Assembly: GCF_030403505.1 (NCBI RefSeq)
Contig: NZ_JAUEMJ010000005.1
Coordinates: 123,879-187,878 of the forward strand
DNA length: 64,000 nt
Source: Glycomyces tritici
Lineage (GTDB): Bacteria > Actinomycetota > Actinomycetes > Mycobacteriales > Micromonosporaceae
Direction: 5' to 3'
The notes beneath the pieces were generated by a model. That model saw nothing but the letters and a program-made list of their open reading frames with translations. It ran no database searches and had not been told where the DNA came from. Positions within the stretch are counted from its first letter, which is position 1. Each line of letters starts with the position of its first letter. The translations under genes were made by a program, and so were the position numbers. Below, piece after piece: positions 17,823 through 25,851 of the stretch.

Positions 17823-18842
17823 ATGTCCCTCACTCAAGACGAGCAGTCCCCGCGGGCCGAGGCCCGCGGGGGCGCCGCGGCGCCCCCGGCGCCGCCGCGC
17901 CCGCCTGCGGCGAAGCCGAAGGCGCGACCCCGCAAGCGCAAGCTGAGCTGGAAGACCGCGTTCAAGCGCGACTGGCAGCTCTACACCATGGCGATCGTGC
18001 CGCTGATCTTCTTCGTGATCTTCAAGTACGGCCCCATGCTCGGCAACGTCATCGCGTTCCGGAGGTTCCGCCCCGGCGGCAGCATCTTCGGCGACGAATG
18101 GGTCGGCGTGCGCTACATCGAGATGTTCATCAACGACCCGTCGTTCTGGCACGTCTTCACGAACACGGTGATCCTGGGCGCTCTCACCATGGTGGTCTGC
18201 TTCCCGCTCCCGATCGTGCTGGCGCTCCTGCTGAACGAGGTGCGGCAGCAGTACTTCAAGAAGCTCGTGCAGTCGATCTCGTATCTGCCGCACTTCCTGT
18301 CGATCGTCATCATCGTCGGCATGGTCATGCAGATCCTGTCGCTGGAGGGCACGGCGAACCAGATCGTCCGCGCCTTCGGCGCCGAGGAGATCCCGTTCCT
18401 GCAGCGCGCCGAGTGGTTCCGCTTCATCTACGTGGGCTCCGAAGTGTGGCAGACCATCGGCTGGGGCACGATCCTCTATCTGGCGGCGCTCACCTCGATC
18501 GACGACTCCCTGTACGAGGCGGCGAAGATCGACGGCGCGGGCCGGTGGCGGCAGACCTGGCACGTCACGCTGCCGGGCATCCGGCCGACGATGGTCACGT
18601 TGCTGATCCTCAACATCGGCATGTTCCTCAACGTGGGCTTCGAGAAGGTCTTCCTGCTCTACAACCCGCTGACGTACGAGACGGCCGACGTCATCTCGAC
18701 CTACCTCTACCGGGTCGGCCTGGTGTCGAACAACCTCAGTTACGCGACCGCCATCGGCCTGTTCCAGGCGCTGATCGGTCTCGTGATGGTGCTTTCCGCG
18801 AACCTGATCTCGCGGCGGACGACGGGAACGAGCCTGTGGTGA
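17823..18842 (+). CDS. Sugar ABC transporter permease, LplB type
   Basis: 339 residues from ATG 17823. GGGAGGG ends 7 nt before it, which favours this start over the in-frame GTG at 17817. A long Pro/Ala-rich and basic N-terminal tail (about 45 residues) precedes six spans. The LplB landmark FKYGPMLGNVIAFR is near residue 68, and the EAA loop (YEAAKIDGAGRWRQTW) is near residue 233. It overlaps the next permease by 4 nt, indicating coupled translation and an obligate heterodimer. Confidence 0.9.
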   Translation: MSLTQDEQSPRAEARGGAAAPPAPPRPPAAKPKARPRKRKLSWKTAFKRDWQLYTMAIVPLIFFVIFKYGPMLGNVIAFRRFRPGGSIFGDEWVGVRYIEMFINDPSFWHVFTNTVILGALTMVVCFPLPIVLALLLNEVRQQYFKKLVQSISYLPHFLSIVIIVGMVMQILSLEGTANQIVRAFGAEEIPFLQRAEWFRFIYVGSEVWQTIGWGTILYLAALTSIDDSLYEAAKIDGAGRWRQTWHVTLPGIRPTMVTLLILNIGMFLNVGFEKVFLLYNPLTYETADVISTYLYRVGLVSNNLSYATAIGLFQALIGLVMVLSANLISRRTTGTSLW

Positions 18843-19762
18843 CCGATATTCGCACGCCCGACCTCGCGTCGGTGAAACCGCGGACGACGCATCGGACGAG
18901 GGGCGAGCGCGTCTTCGGCGCGTTCAACGCGACCTTCCTCATCCTGCTGTGCCTGGGGATGCTGTACCCGTTCATCACGGTGCTCGCGCAGTCGTTCAGC
19001 TCCTCCGGGGCGATCAAGGCCGGCCAGGTGAACTTCCTGCCTGTCGACTTCAATGTGGACACCTATGCGATCGTGATGTCGGACGGCATCTTCTGGCGCA
19101 ACTACGGCAACACGGTGCTGTACACGGTGGTCGGCACCATCATCGCGATGGTCCTGACCACGACCTACGCGTTCGTGCTGTCGAAGCCGCACCTGAAGGG
19201 CCGCAAGGTCCTCATCGGCATTGCGGTGTTCACGATGTTCTTCAACGGCGGCCTTGTGCCGAACTACGTGCTGATCTCGGCGCTGGGCATGAAGAACACC
19301 ATGTGGGCGCTGGTGCTCCCGGGCGCGATCTCGGTGTTCAACCTGCTGGTGATGAAGGCGTTCTTCGAGAACCTGCCGAAGGAGCTCGAGGAGGCCGCGC
19401 AGATCGACGGGCTCGGCTGGTACGGCATCTTCGGCCGGATCGTGCTGCCGTTGTCGAAGGCCGTGATCGCCACGATGGTGCTGTTCTACTCGGTCGCGTT
19501 CTGGAACGACTGGTTCGCCGCGTTCCTGTACCTCGACAAGAGCGAGCTGTTCCCCATCACGCTGTACCTGCGCAACCTCATCGCGGGCGCTTCGACCACG
19601 GCGTCCGAAGGGGCGGCGGCCGCGGGCAGCACGACCGCGCAGGTCTCGGCGAACATCCAGGCGGTGACGATGATCCTCACCGTCATCCCGATCCTGACCA
19701 TCTACCCCTTCGTCCAGCGGTACTTCGTGTCGGGCGTCATGCTTGGATCGGTCAAGGGCTAG
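18839..19762 (+). CDS. Sugar ABC transporter permease, YtcP type
   Basis: 307 residues from GTG 18839, in a GTGA overlap with the previous stop. Another in-frame GTG lies 3 nt earlier. Six spans begin near residue 24, the EAA loop (LEEAAQIDGLGWYGIFG) is near residue 185, and the C-terminus GVMLGSVKG matches the first importer's partner. An Ala/Thr-rich insertion (ASTTASEGAAAAGSTTAQ, about residues 250-267) lies in the last periplasmic loop and looks lineage-specific. Confidence 0.9.
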   Translation: MTDIRTPDLASVKPRTTHRTRGERVFGAFNATFLILLCLGMLYPFITVLAQSFSSSGAIKAGQVNFLPVDFNVDTYAIVMSDGIFWRNYGNTVLYTVVGTIIAMVLTTTYAFVLSKPHLKGRKVLIGIAVFTMFFNGGLVPNYVLISALGMKNTMWALVLPGAISVFNLLVMKAFFENLPKELEEAAQIDGLGWYGIFGRIVLPLSKAVIATMVLFYSVAFWNDWFAAFLYLDKSELFPITLYLRNLIAGASTTASEGAAAAGSTTAQVSANIQAVTMILTVIPILTIYPFVQRYFVSGVMLGSVKG

Positions 19763-19787
19763 TGAGCGCAAGGGAAGGGGCGGCAGC

Positions 19788-20477
19788 ATGAGCACGCAGC
19801 AGCAGGCGGACGAGATCGGACCGGGAGTGCTCTCCCGGTTCACCGCCGCGGTCTACCGCTTCCTCGTCCTCGGGGTGTTCCTCGCGGTCGCGGGGGTGCC
19901 GACGCTGCTGATGTGGGTGCTGCTCGCCCCTGCCCCCGGCAATGTCATCTGGTTCGTCGCCGCGCTCCTGCCGCTGGCGCCCGCGTTCTCGGCGGCGCTC
20001 TACGCGCAGCGGGCGTGGGCGGACGAGCCGGACCTCAGCCCCGCGAAGCCGCTCTTCCGCGGCCTCAAGATGAACCTGCGGGACACGCTTGCCTGGTGGG
20101 CGCCGGTGCTCGCCCTCGCCACGGTGCTCTCGGTGAACGTGCTGTTCGCCGGGCAGGTCGCCGGCGGCGGCATCCTGCGGCCGGTGTGCATCGTGCTCCT
20201 GGTGATGCTCGCCGTGTGGGCGGGGCACCTGCTCGTGGTGACCTCGTTCTTCTCGTTCCGCTTCCGCGACGTGCTGCGGGTGGCGGCGGCGGAGTTCTTC
20301 CTCTCCTGGAAGTCCTCCCTCGGCTTCCTCTCGCTGCTCATCGTGGCCACCGCCGCGGTGGTCGTGAGCTCCGAAGGACTGCTGCTCGTGCTCGGCTGGG
20401 CCTTCGCGGCCCTGATGTGGCTCGTGGTGCGACCGGTCGTCGCCGACATCACCAGGCGCTTCACCGCGCACGACTGA
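19788..20477 (+). CDS. DUF624 (YesL-like) membrane protein
   Basis: 229 residues from ATG 19788 with AAGGGAAGGGG upstream. It has about five hydrophobic spans. The FTAAVYRFLVLGVFLAV-type N-terminus and the following APAFSAALYAQRAW region are typical of DUF624, a family often found in operons of rhamnogalacturonan or other complex-glycan importers (YesL in Bacillus). The molecular role is unknown. It follows the permease by 25 nt and is the last gene of the operon. Confidence 0.75.
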   Translation: MSTQQQADEIGPGVLSRFTAAVYRFLVLGVFLAVAGVPTLLMWVLLAPAPGNVIWFVAALLPLAPAFSAALYAQRAWADEPDLSPAKPLFRGLKMNLRDTLAWWAPVLALATVLSVNVLFAGQVAGGGILRPVCIVLLVMLAVWAGHLLVVTSFFSFRFRDVLRVAAAEFFLSWKSSLGFLSLLIVATAAVVVSSEGLLLVLGWAFAALMWLVVRPVVADITRRFTAHD

Positions 20478-20493
20478 CCCTCTGAGACGACCC

Positions 20494-21378
20494 CTAGCCG
20501 CGCGGCTCCTTGACCAGTTCGAGGAGGTGCGCGGCGGGGGAGTCCGCGCGGTCCCGCCCCGACGACACCGCCGAGACCGTCCATTCGGGAGCGTCCTCCG
20601 CCGCGATCGGCAGGGCCCGCAACCCGCTCGCCTGCGGCTTCGCGGCCACATGCCGCGGCACCACCGCGATGCCCAGCCCCCTGCACACCAGGTCCAGCAG
20701 TGTGTGGACGTCGTTGACCGAGCAGCGCACGCGCCGGTGCACGCCCCGCGCGGCGAACGCCTCGTCGTTCAGCGTCCGCACCCCCCACGCCGGCCCGAAG
20801 TCGATGAACGCCTCCTCCGCCAGCGCCTCCCAGCGCACGGAGGCGCGGGTCGCGAGCGGATGGTCCGGCGGCAGCAGCGCCAGCAGCGGCTCCCGGCCGA
20901 TCTCCAGGCGCGGCAGGCCGCTCAGGTGCCGCTCCGTCGCGACGAACGCGACGTCGAGCTCACCGGCCCGCAGCAGTCCCAGCAGGTCGTGCGAACCGGA
21001 CTGCACGAAGTGCGTCTCCACCCGCGGGTGGCGCCGGTGGAAGCGGTCGAGCAGGGCCGCGATGTCGACCAGCCCGAGGCACTGCTCCGCGCCGATCCGC
21101 AGCGACCCGGCGAGGTCGCGGCTGGCCTTGACGACCGCGTCGCGCGCGCCCGCCGCCTGCTCCAGCATCGCCCTCGCGTACGGCAGCAGCGCGAACCCGG
21201 CCTCGGTCGGCTCGACCCGCCGGGTGGTCCGGATGAACAGGCTCGTGCCCAGCTCCTCCTCGAGCCCCCGGATCGCGGCCGACAGGCCCGACTGCGAGAT
21301 GCCCGTCAGCTCGGCGGCGCGAGTGAAGTGCCTCTCATCCGCTAGCGCGACCAGGTACTCCATCTGCCGCAGTTCCAT
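20494..21378 (-). CDS. LysR-family transcriptional regulator
   Basis: 294 residues. The N-terminal winged helix-turn-helix (MELRQMEYLVALADERHFTRAAE...ISQSGLSAAIRGLEEELG) is standard and is followed by a two-lobed effector domain. It is divergent from the aldo-keto reductase gene at 21505 with about 126 bp between, the usual LysR arrangement, so it probably activates that gene and represses itself. The inducer is unknown. Confidence 0.9.
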   Translation of the reverse strand: MELRQMEYLVALADERHFTRAAELTGISQSGLSAAIRGLEEELGTSLFIRTTRRVEPTEAGFALLPYARAMLEQAAGARDAVVKASRDLAGSLRIGAEQCLGLVDIAALLDRFHRRHPRVETHFVQSGSHDLLGLLRAGELDVAFVATERHLSGLPRLEIGREPLLALLPPDHPLATRASVRWEALAEEAFIDFGPAWGVRTLNDEAFAARGVHRRVRCSVNDVHTLLDLVCRGLGIAVVPRHVAAKPQASGLRALPIAAEDAPEWTVSAVSSGRDRADSPAAHLLELVKEPRG

Positions 21379-21410
21379 GAACGATGCCCCGCGCTTCTCA
21401 ATCCCATGAT

Positions 21411-21422
21411 CAACAGTTGTTG
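21411..21422. promoter_or_regulatory. Candidate LysR binding palindrome
   Basis: CAACAGTTGTTG, with CAACA/TGTTG arms, lies in the divergent gap between the lysR and aldo-keto reductase genes, 32 nt from the regulator's start. Confidence 0.4.
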
Positions 21423-21504
21423 GACTTCTAGATTACCGGTCCCTAGCATGAGCGGGGCGGGCCCGCCTCGGGCGCCGCGTTCCAGCTCCGGCGAGGAGAG
21501 ACCG

Positions 21505-22437
21505 ATGAAGACCTTCACCATGCCAGGCACCGACATCACCGCACCGAACGTGGTGCTCGGGCTGATGCGCATCCAGGACAAGACCGACGAGGAGGTGCGC
21601 ACCCTCCTGAGCACCGCGATCGACGCGGGGATCACCTTCCTGGACCACGCCGACCTCTACGGCAGCGGCCGCCACGGCTGCGAGCGCCGCTTCGCCGAGG
21701 CCATGAAGCTGACCCCGGCCGAGCGCGAGCGCCTGGTCATCCAGACCAAGACCGGCATCATGCACCCCGGCCCGTACTTCGACTTCTCGTACGAGCACAT
21801 CGTCGAGTCCGTCGACGAGTCGCTGGCCGCGCTGGACACCGACTACCTCGACATCCTGCTGCTGCACCGCCCGGACGCCCTCGTGGAGCCCGAGGAGGTC
21901 GCCCGCGCGTTCGACGACCTCGCCGCCGCCGGGAAGGTCCGCGCGTTCGGCGTCTCGAACCACACGGCCCGCCAGATGGACCTGCTGCGCAAGTACGTGA
22001 ACCAGCCGCTCGTGGCGAACCAGGTGCAGCTCTCGATCACCCACGCGCCCTTGATCGCCCAGGGCGTGGCCGCGAACATGCAGGGCCTCGACCAGTCGGT
22101 GGCGCGCGACGACGGCATCGTCGACTACTGCCGCCTGCACGGCATCACGATCCAGGCGTGGTCGCCGTTCCAGGCCGGCTTCTTCGACGGCCCGTTCATC
22201 GGCTCGGAGCGCTACCCGGAGCTGAACGCCGTGATCGACCGGCTCGCCGCGAAGTACGACGTGCCGCCGATCGCGATCGCCGTCGCCTGGATCACCCGCC
22301 ACCCGGCGCAGATGCAGGTCGTCATCGGGACCACCAACCCCGAGCGCGTGGCCGCCTCGGCCCTGGGCTCGGACATTCCGCTGACCCGCCCCGAATGGTA
22401 CGAACTCGTGCGCGCGGCCGGGTACACCGTCCCGTAG
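21505..22437 (+). CDS. Aldo/keto reductase, YdhF-like
   Basis: 310 residues from ATG 21505 after GGCGAGGAGAG. The TIM-barrel AKR tetrad is visible: Asp and Tyr in FLDHADLYGSG, Lys in IQTKTGI and His in LLLHRPDAL. KVRAFGVSNHT and the late VVIGTTNPERV (NADPH site) follow. Members reduce aldehydes or ketones with NADPH. The LysR gene beside it suggests induction by a small carbonyl compound. The substrate cannot be called. Confidence 0.9.
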   Translation: MKTFTMPGTDITAPNVVLGLMRIQDKTDEEVRTLLSTAIDAGITFLDHADLYGSGRHGCERRFAEAMKLTPAERERLVIQTKTGIMHPGPYFDFSYEHIVESVDESLAALDTDYLDILLLHRPDALVEPEEVARAFDDLAAAGKVRAFGVSNHTARQMDLLRKYVNQPLVANQVQLSITHAPLIAQGVAANMQGLDQSVARDDGIVDYCRLHGITIQAWSPFQAGFFDGPFIGSERYPELNAVIDRLAAKYDVPPIAIAVAWITRHPAQMQVVIGTTNPERVAASALGSDIPLTRPEWYELVRAAGYTVP

Positions 22438-22469
22438 CATCCATTTAGGAATTGTGGCCGGTTTGTAGA

Positions 22470-22496
22470 CTGGGCGGGTTTCGGTGACCCGCCCAG
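22470..22496 (+). terminator. Hairpin after the aldo/keto reductase gene
   Basis: CTGGGCGGGT (22470-22479) pairs with ACCCGCCCAG (22487-22496) around TTCGGTG, 33 nt past the stop codon and 13 nt before the next start. It is a terminator or a leader hairpin of the next gene. Confidence 0.6.
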
Positions 22497-22509
22497 GACA
22501 AGGACGCCA

Positions 22510-23427
22510 ATGACCGCACCAGTGCCCGGCCCGAGGGCGCTCGTAACGTACATCCGCACCGGCGGCCGCGAGGCCCGCATCGCCTACCGCGACCTGCCGG
22601 AGAAGGAGCGGTTCGCCTACCACGCCCTGGTGCGCCGCGTGTTCGAGACCGCGCTCGCGCACCACTTCGGCAGGCACCCGTCCCGGGAGCAGGTGCTCGA
22701 ACTGGTCGAGCGCGTCGGCGACCGACACCCGCAGTACGCGGGCGGCGTCAGACGCGTCGTTCGCTCCACTGCAGAAGGAACCTCCAGCGGCGGCATGAGC
22801 GTGCGCCAGGTGCTCACCGCGCAGCACCTCGTCATCCGCGAGATCGCCAAGCTCCACCCGGCCTTCCTGGACCGGGCCGACGAGATCGTGGAGCCGACCG
22901 CCGAGTTCACCGGCACCGACCCGCACCACGCCGTGAAGGTGACGATCAACCTCGACGGGACGCTGCGCGAACTCGAACTCCTCCGCGGGGTCGAGCGCAT
23001 CGGCGGCCGGACGCTCGGCATGTGCCTCGTCCGCGCCTGGGTGGCGGCCGAGAAGCAGCGCTGGCGCCGCGCGAAGGAGCTCGGCCAGTACGACGACTTC
23101 CCCGAGATCGGATCGGGCAAGGGCAGGGGCGACGCCTATCGGCGCGAGGCGTACTCCACCGGCCGGCTCTGCCGCGCCACCGTGGACCGGTACGGCCGCC
23201 TGCGCGCCTTCACGTTCATGCGCACCGCCCTCTTCGACGACGGCCGCATGGCCCTCGCCGCCCAGATCCGCGAGGCGGTCAACGCGGCCCAGGCCCCTCT
23301 GCGGGTCTCACTCGGACTCCTCGGCGGCTACGGCCTCGACCACCTCGTCGAGGCGGGCTTCGCGGGAGGCCTTGACCAGGACGACGTCGCCGGGGGCGAG
23401 GAGTCCGCGGAGACGGCCAACCGCTGA
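22510..23427 (+). CDS. Two-repeat YbaB/EbfC-like protein (tentative)
   Basis: 305 residues from ATG 22510 with AAGGA upstream. The N-terminal ~110 residues are basic and helical. Then come two similar modules, about residues 135-185 ([20 protein letters not shown] plus a helix) and 215-265 ([17 protein letters not shown] plus a helix). Each has the strand-strand-helix rhythm of YbaB nucleoid-associated proteins. This is pattern resemblance, not a firm family call. The last 40 codons overlap the 3' end of murF on the other strand by 120 bp. DNA or nucleoid binding is an inference. Confidence 0.55.
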   Translation: MTAPVPGPRALVTYIRTGGREARIAYRDLPEKERFAYHALVRRVFETALAHHFGRHPSREQVLELVERVGDRHPQYAGGVRRVVRSTAEGTSSGGMSVRQVLTAQHLVIREIAKLHPAFLDRADEIVEPTAEFTGTDPHHAVKVTINLDGTLRELELLRGVERIGGRTLGMCLVRAWVAAEKQRWRRAKELGQYDDFPEIGSGKGRGDAYRREAYSTGRLCRATVDRYGRLRAFTFMRTALFDDGRMALAAQIREAVNAAQAPLRVSLGLLGGYGLDHLVEAGFAGGLDQDDVAGGEESAETANR

Positions 23428-24663
23428 TCCGTTGTCGCGCAAAGCGACAGCGCGTGCGCCCGCGCCTTCGGCGATCAGTCGCGCGGTCGCGCCGACCGCG
23501 ATCACGATGTCGGCCCGTGCCGCGGCGTACCGTCCGATCGCGCGGTGCTCGCTCTCGCTCGCGTCGCCGAGTTCGGCCATGTCGCCGAGGACGGCGATGC
23601 GGCGCGACCCCTCGATCGCCGCGAGGGCGTCCAGGGCGGCGCGGGCCGAGTCCGGGTTGGCGTTGTAGGAGTCGTCGAGCAGCACGACCCCGCCGGGGAG
23701 GTCGCGCAGTTCCATGCGCCACTTGGAGAGCGCGGCGCCGGCCAGCGCCTTCGCGGACGCCTCCAGCGCAATCCCGGCGGCGAGGCCCGCGGCCGCGGCG
23801 GCCGCCGCGTTGCACGCCTGGTGGGCGCCGACGAACGGCAGCGTGAGACGCGTTGCGGCGTCGGCGGTCTGGAGCGTGAACGTGGGCCGGCCGCGCCGGT
23901 CCAGCGTCAGGTCGAGGACCCGCACGTCGGCGTGCCCGGCCCGGCCGAACGTGAGGACCGGGCCGTCGGTGAGCGCCCGCATCGCGGCCACGGCCGGATC
24001 GTCGGCGTTGAGGACGGCGGTCCCGCCGGGCGCAAGGCCTTGCACGAGTTCGCCTTTGGCCTTCGCGATGGCGCCGCGCGTTCCGAAGTAGCTCAGATGC
24101 GCCTGGCCGACGTTGAGGACGACGCCGATGTCCGGCGGCGCCAGCGCTGCGAGCGCGCCGATGTCGCCGACGCGGCGGGCGCCCATCTCCAGAGCGAGGC
24201 AGCGGGTGTCGGCGTCCACTCGGAGCATGGTGATCGGCACGCCGAGCTCGTTGTTCATCGAGCCGACCGTGGCGACCGTGGGCGCGGCGCCCGACAAGAC
24301 GGCCCCGACCAGGTCCTTGGTGCTGGTCTTGCCCTGGGAGCCGGTGACGCCGACGACGACCAGCCTGCTGCGCAGCCGCGCCACGACGTGCGCGGCGAGC
24401 GCCTGCAGGGCCGCCTGCGCGTCCGCGACGACGACCGTGGGCAGCGCCGTGGGCCGCGAGCCGAGCACCGCGACCGCACCGGCCTCGCCGGCCTGACCGG
24501 CGAAGTCGTGGCCGTCCACGTGCTCGCCGTCGAACGCGACGAAGAGCCCGCCGGGTTCGGCGAGGCGGCCGTCGAGCACGGCCGGGGCGGTCACCGTCAC
24601 GTCCTCACCGGCGACGGTCCCGCCGGTGATCGCGGCGATCGCACTGAGGCGGAGCGCGATCAT
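23308..24663 (-). CDS. murF: UDP-N-acetylmuramoyl-tripeptide--D-alanyl-D-alanine ligase
   Basis: 451 residues. MurF joins a D-Ala-ended dipeptide (or D-Ala-D-Lac) to the UDP-MurNAc tripeptide with ATP, in the cytoplasm. The ATP loop [14 protein letters not shown] is near residue 110, the carbamyl-Lys/Mg region [12 protein letters not shown] is near 157, and the C-terminal domain has [17 protein letters not shown] and [18 protein letters not shown]. It stands divergent from vanH and is preceded by its own VanR-type box (24783-24804) and a 26-codon leader ORF whose stop overlaps its ATG. This points to a second, resistance-dedicated MurF that accepts D-Ala-D-Lac, rather than the housekeeping enzyme of the dcw cluster. 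That last point is inference. Confidence 0.9.
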   Translation of the reverse strand: MIALRLSAIAAITGGTVAGEDVTVTAPAVLDGRLAEPGGLFVAFDGEHVDGHDFAGQAGEAGAVAVLGSRPTALPTVVVADAQAALQALAAHVVARLRSRLVVVGVTGSQGKTSTKDLVGAVLSGAAPTVATVGSMNNELGVPITMLRVDADTRCLALEMGARRVGDIGALAALAPPDIGVVLNVGQAHLSYFGTRGAIAKAKGELVQGLAPGGTAVLNADDPAVAAMRALTDGPVLTFGRAGHADVRVLDLTLDRRGRPTFTLQTADAATRLTLPFVGAHQACNAAAAAAAGLAAGIALEASAKALAGAALSKWRMELRDLPGGVVLLDDSYNANPDSARAALDALAAIEGSRRIAVLGDMAELGDASESEHRAIGRYAAARADIVIAVGATARLIAEGAGARAVALRDNGSAVGRLRGLLAPGDVVLVKASREARLDEVVEAVAAEESE

Positions 24664-24740
24664 GACCGCGCTCCGCTGCGTTCGGTTCCATGCATCGGCA
24701 CAGGTGTCATCCGCAGAGGTTTCATGCGCGCAGGTTTCAT
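24660..24740 (-). CDS. Leader peptide ORF upstream of and overlapping murF
   Basis: A 26-codon frame runs from ATG 24740 to a TGA that overlaps the murF ATG (ATGA), the form of translational coupling. It begins with three 15-nt direct repeats encoding [10 protein letters not shown] and MTPVP. Its ATG lies exactly 42 nt after the VanR-type box, as the vanH ATG does on the other side, and TTGACTGT precedes both ATGs. No strong ribosome site is visible, as is also the case for vanH. It may be a regulatory leader peptide, or simply a device that delivers ribosomes to murF. Confidence 0.5.
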   Translation of the reverse strand: MKPARMKPLRMTPVPMHGTERSGARS

Positions 24741-24782
24741 GGGGACAGTCAAGGCGGTCCGCCGTTGCACGGGCGTATGCGC

Positions 24783-24804
24783 TTTTCGATACGCCCGCGA
24801 TACG
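24783..24804 (-). promoter_or_regulatory. VanR-type box oriented toward murF
   Basis: Read on the minus strand this is CG-TATCG-N6-GTATCGAAAA, differing from the vanY box (29308) at only two of 22 positions. Two TATCG half-sites 11 bp apart fit an OmpR-type response regulator. A CATACGC -10-like word follows at the same distance as for vanH. Confidence 0.75.
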
Positions 24805-24809
24805 CCCGG

Positions 24810-24831
24810 CCTATCGTCGGCATATCGAAAA
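24810..24831 (+). promoter_or_regulatory. vanHp: VanR-type box of the vanH promoter
   Basis: CC-TATCG-N6-ATATCGAAAA, followed by CATACGC and then CCGACAAC. It is back to back with the murF box, the two boxes separated by only 5 bp. The vanH ATG lies 42 nt beyond the box. Confidence 0.8.
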
Positions 24832-24873
24832 CGCCATACGCTCCGACAACGCTTCGCCCCGTTGACTGTGCGC

Positions 24874-25851
24874 ATGCTCAAGAGAGAACCGGCCGGCATC
24901 ACGGTCTACGGCGCCGACGAGGACGAGGCCGCGCTGTTCCGCGCGCTGGCGCCGCGCTTCGGCGTCGCGCCGACGATCACCGGCGAACCGGTGTCCGAGG
25001 CCAACGCCGACCTCGCGGCGGGCGACCGGTGCATCAGCATCGGGCACAAGACCCGCGTCACCAGCGCCGCGCTGCGCGCGCTCGGCCGCGCCGGCGTCGC
25101 CTACATCTCCACCCGCAGCATCGGCTTCAACCACATCAGCGTGCAGTACGCGCAGAGCCTGGGCATCGAGGTCGGGAACGTCGCGTACTCCAGCGACAGC
25201 GTCGCCGACTACACGCTCATGCTCATGCTCATGGCGGTACGGCACGCCAAGTCCACCGTCCTGCGCGCCGAGGTCCACGACTACCGGCTCCACGAGTCGC
25301 GCGGGAGGGACCTGCGGGACCTCACCGTGGGCGTGGTCGGCACGGGCCGCATCGGCGCGGCGGTCGTGGACCGGCTGCGCGGCTTCGGCTGCCGCATCCT
25401 GGCCCACGACAACACCGCCAAGGCCGCCGCCGAGTACGTGCCGCTCGACGAGCTGCTGCGCCGCAGCGACGTCGTCACCCTCCACACCCCGCTCAACCCG
25501 GGCACCCACCACCTCCTCGACCGCCGGCGCATCGCGCTGATGCGCCGGGACGCCTATGTCGTCAACACCGGGCGCGGCGCACTCATCGACACCGAGGCCC
25601 TGGTCTCGGCCCTGGAGAGCGGCAGGCTGGGCGGCGCGGCCCTGGACGTGGTCGAAGGCGAGGAGGGCGTCTTCTACACCGCGCACCGGGACTCGCCGGT
25701 CGAGAGCAAGCCGCTGCTGCGCCTCCAGCAACTGCCCAATGCGCTCATCAGCCCGCACACCGCCTACTACACCGACCGCGCGCTCCGCGACACGGTCGAG
25801 AACTCCATTGTGAACTGCCTGCGATTCGAGAAGAGGAAACAGCATGGCTGA
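24874..25851 (+). CDS. vanH: VanH, D-lactate dehydrogenase for glycopeptide resistance
   Basis: 325 residues from ATG 24874. It reduces pyruvate to D-lactate, the substrate of the next gene's ligase. D-2-hydroxyacid dehydrogenase features are the NAD motif GVVGTGRIGAAVVDRL near residue 153, the catalytic Arg region NTGRGALIDTEAL near 234, Glu in VVEGEEGVF and His in ISPHTAYYTD. The stretch RSIGFNHISVQYAQSLGIEVGN is very close to enterococcal and actinomycete VanH. The stop overlaps the ligase start by 8 nt, starting a vanHAX operon with coupled translation. Confidence 0.95.
   Translation: MLKREPAGITVYGADEDEAALFRALAPRFGVAPTITGEPVSEANADLAAGDRCISIGHKTRVTSAALRALGRAGVAYISTRSIGFNHISVQYAQSLGIEVGNVAYSSDSVADYTLMLMLMAVRHAKSTVLRAEVHDYRLHESRGRDLRDLTVGVVGTGRIGAAVVDRLRGFGCRILAHDNTAKAAAEYVPLDELLRRSDVVTLHTPLNPGTHHLLDRRRIALMRRDAYVVNTGRGALIDTEALVSALESGRLGGAALDVVEGEEGVFYTAHRDSPVESKPLLRLQQLPNALISPHTAYYTDRALRDTVENSIVNCLRFEKRKQHG

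Noticed and set aside
24626..24865. Plus-strand ORF of 79 codons across the murF/vanH promoter region
   Set aside because: It crosses the conserved boxes and both promoters, and its translation shows no protein character.
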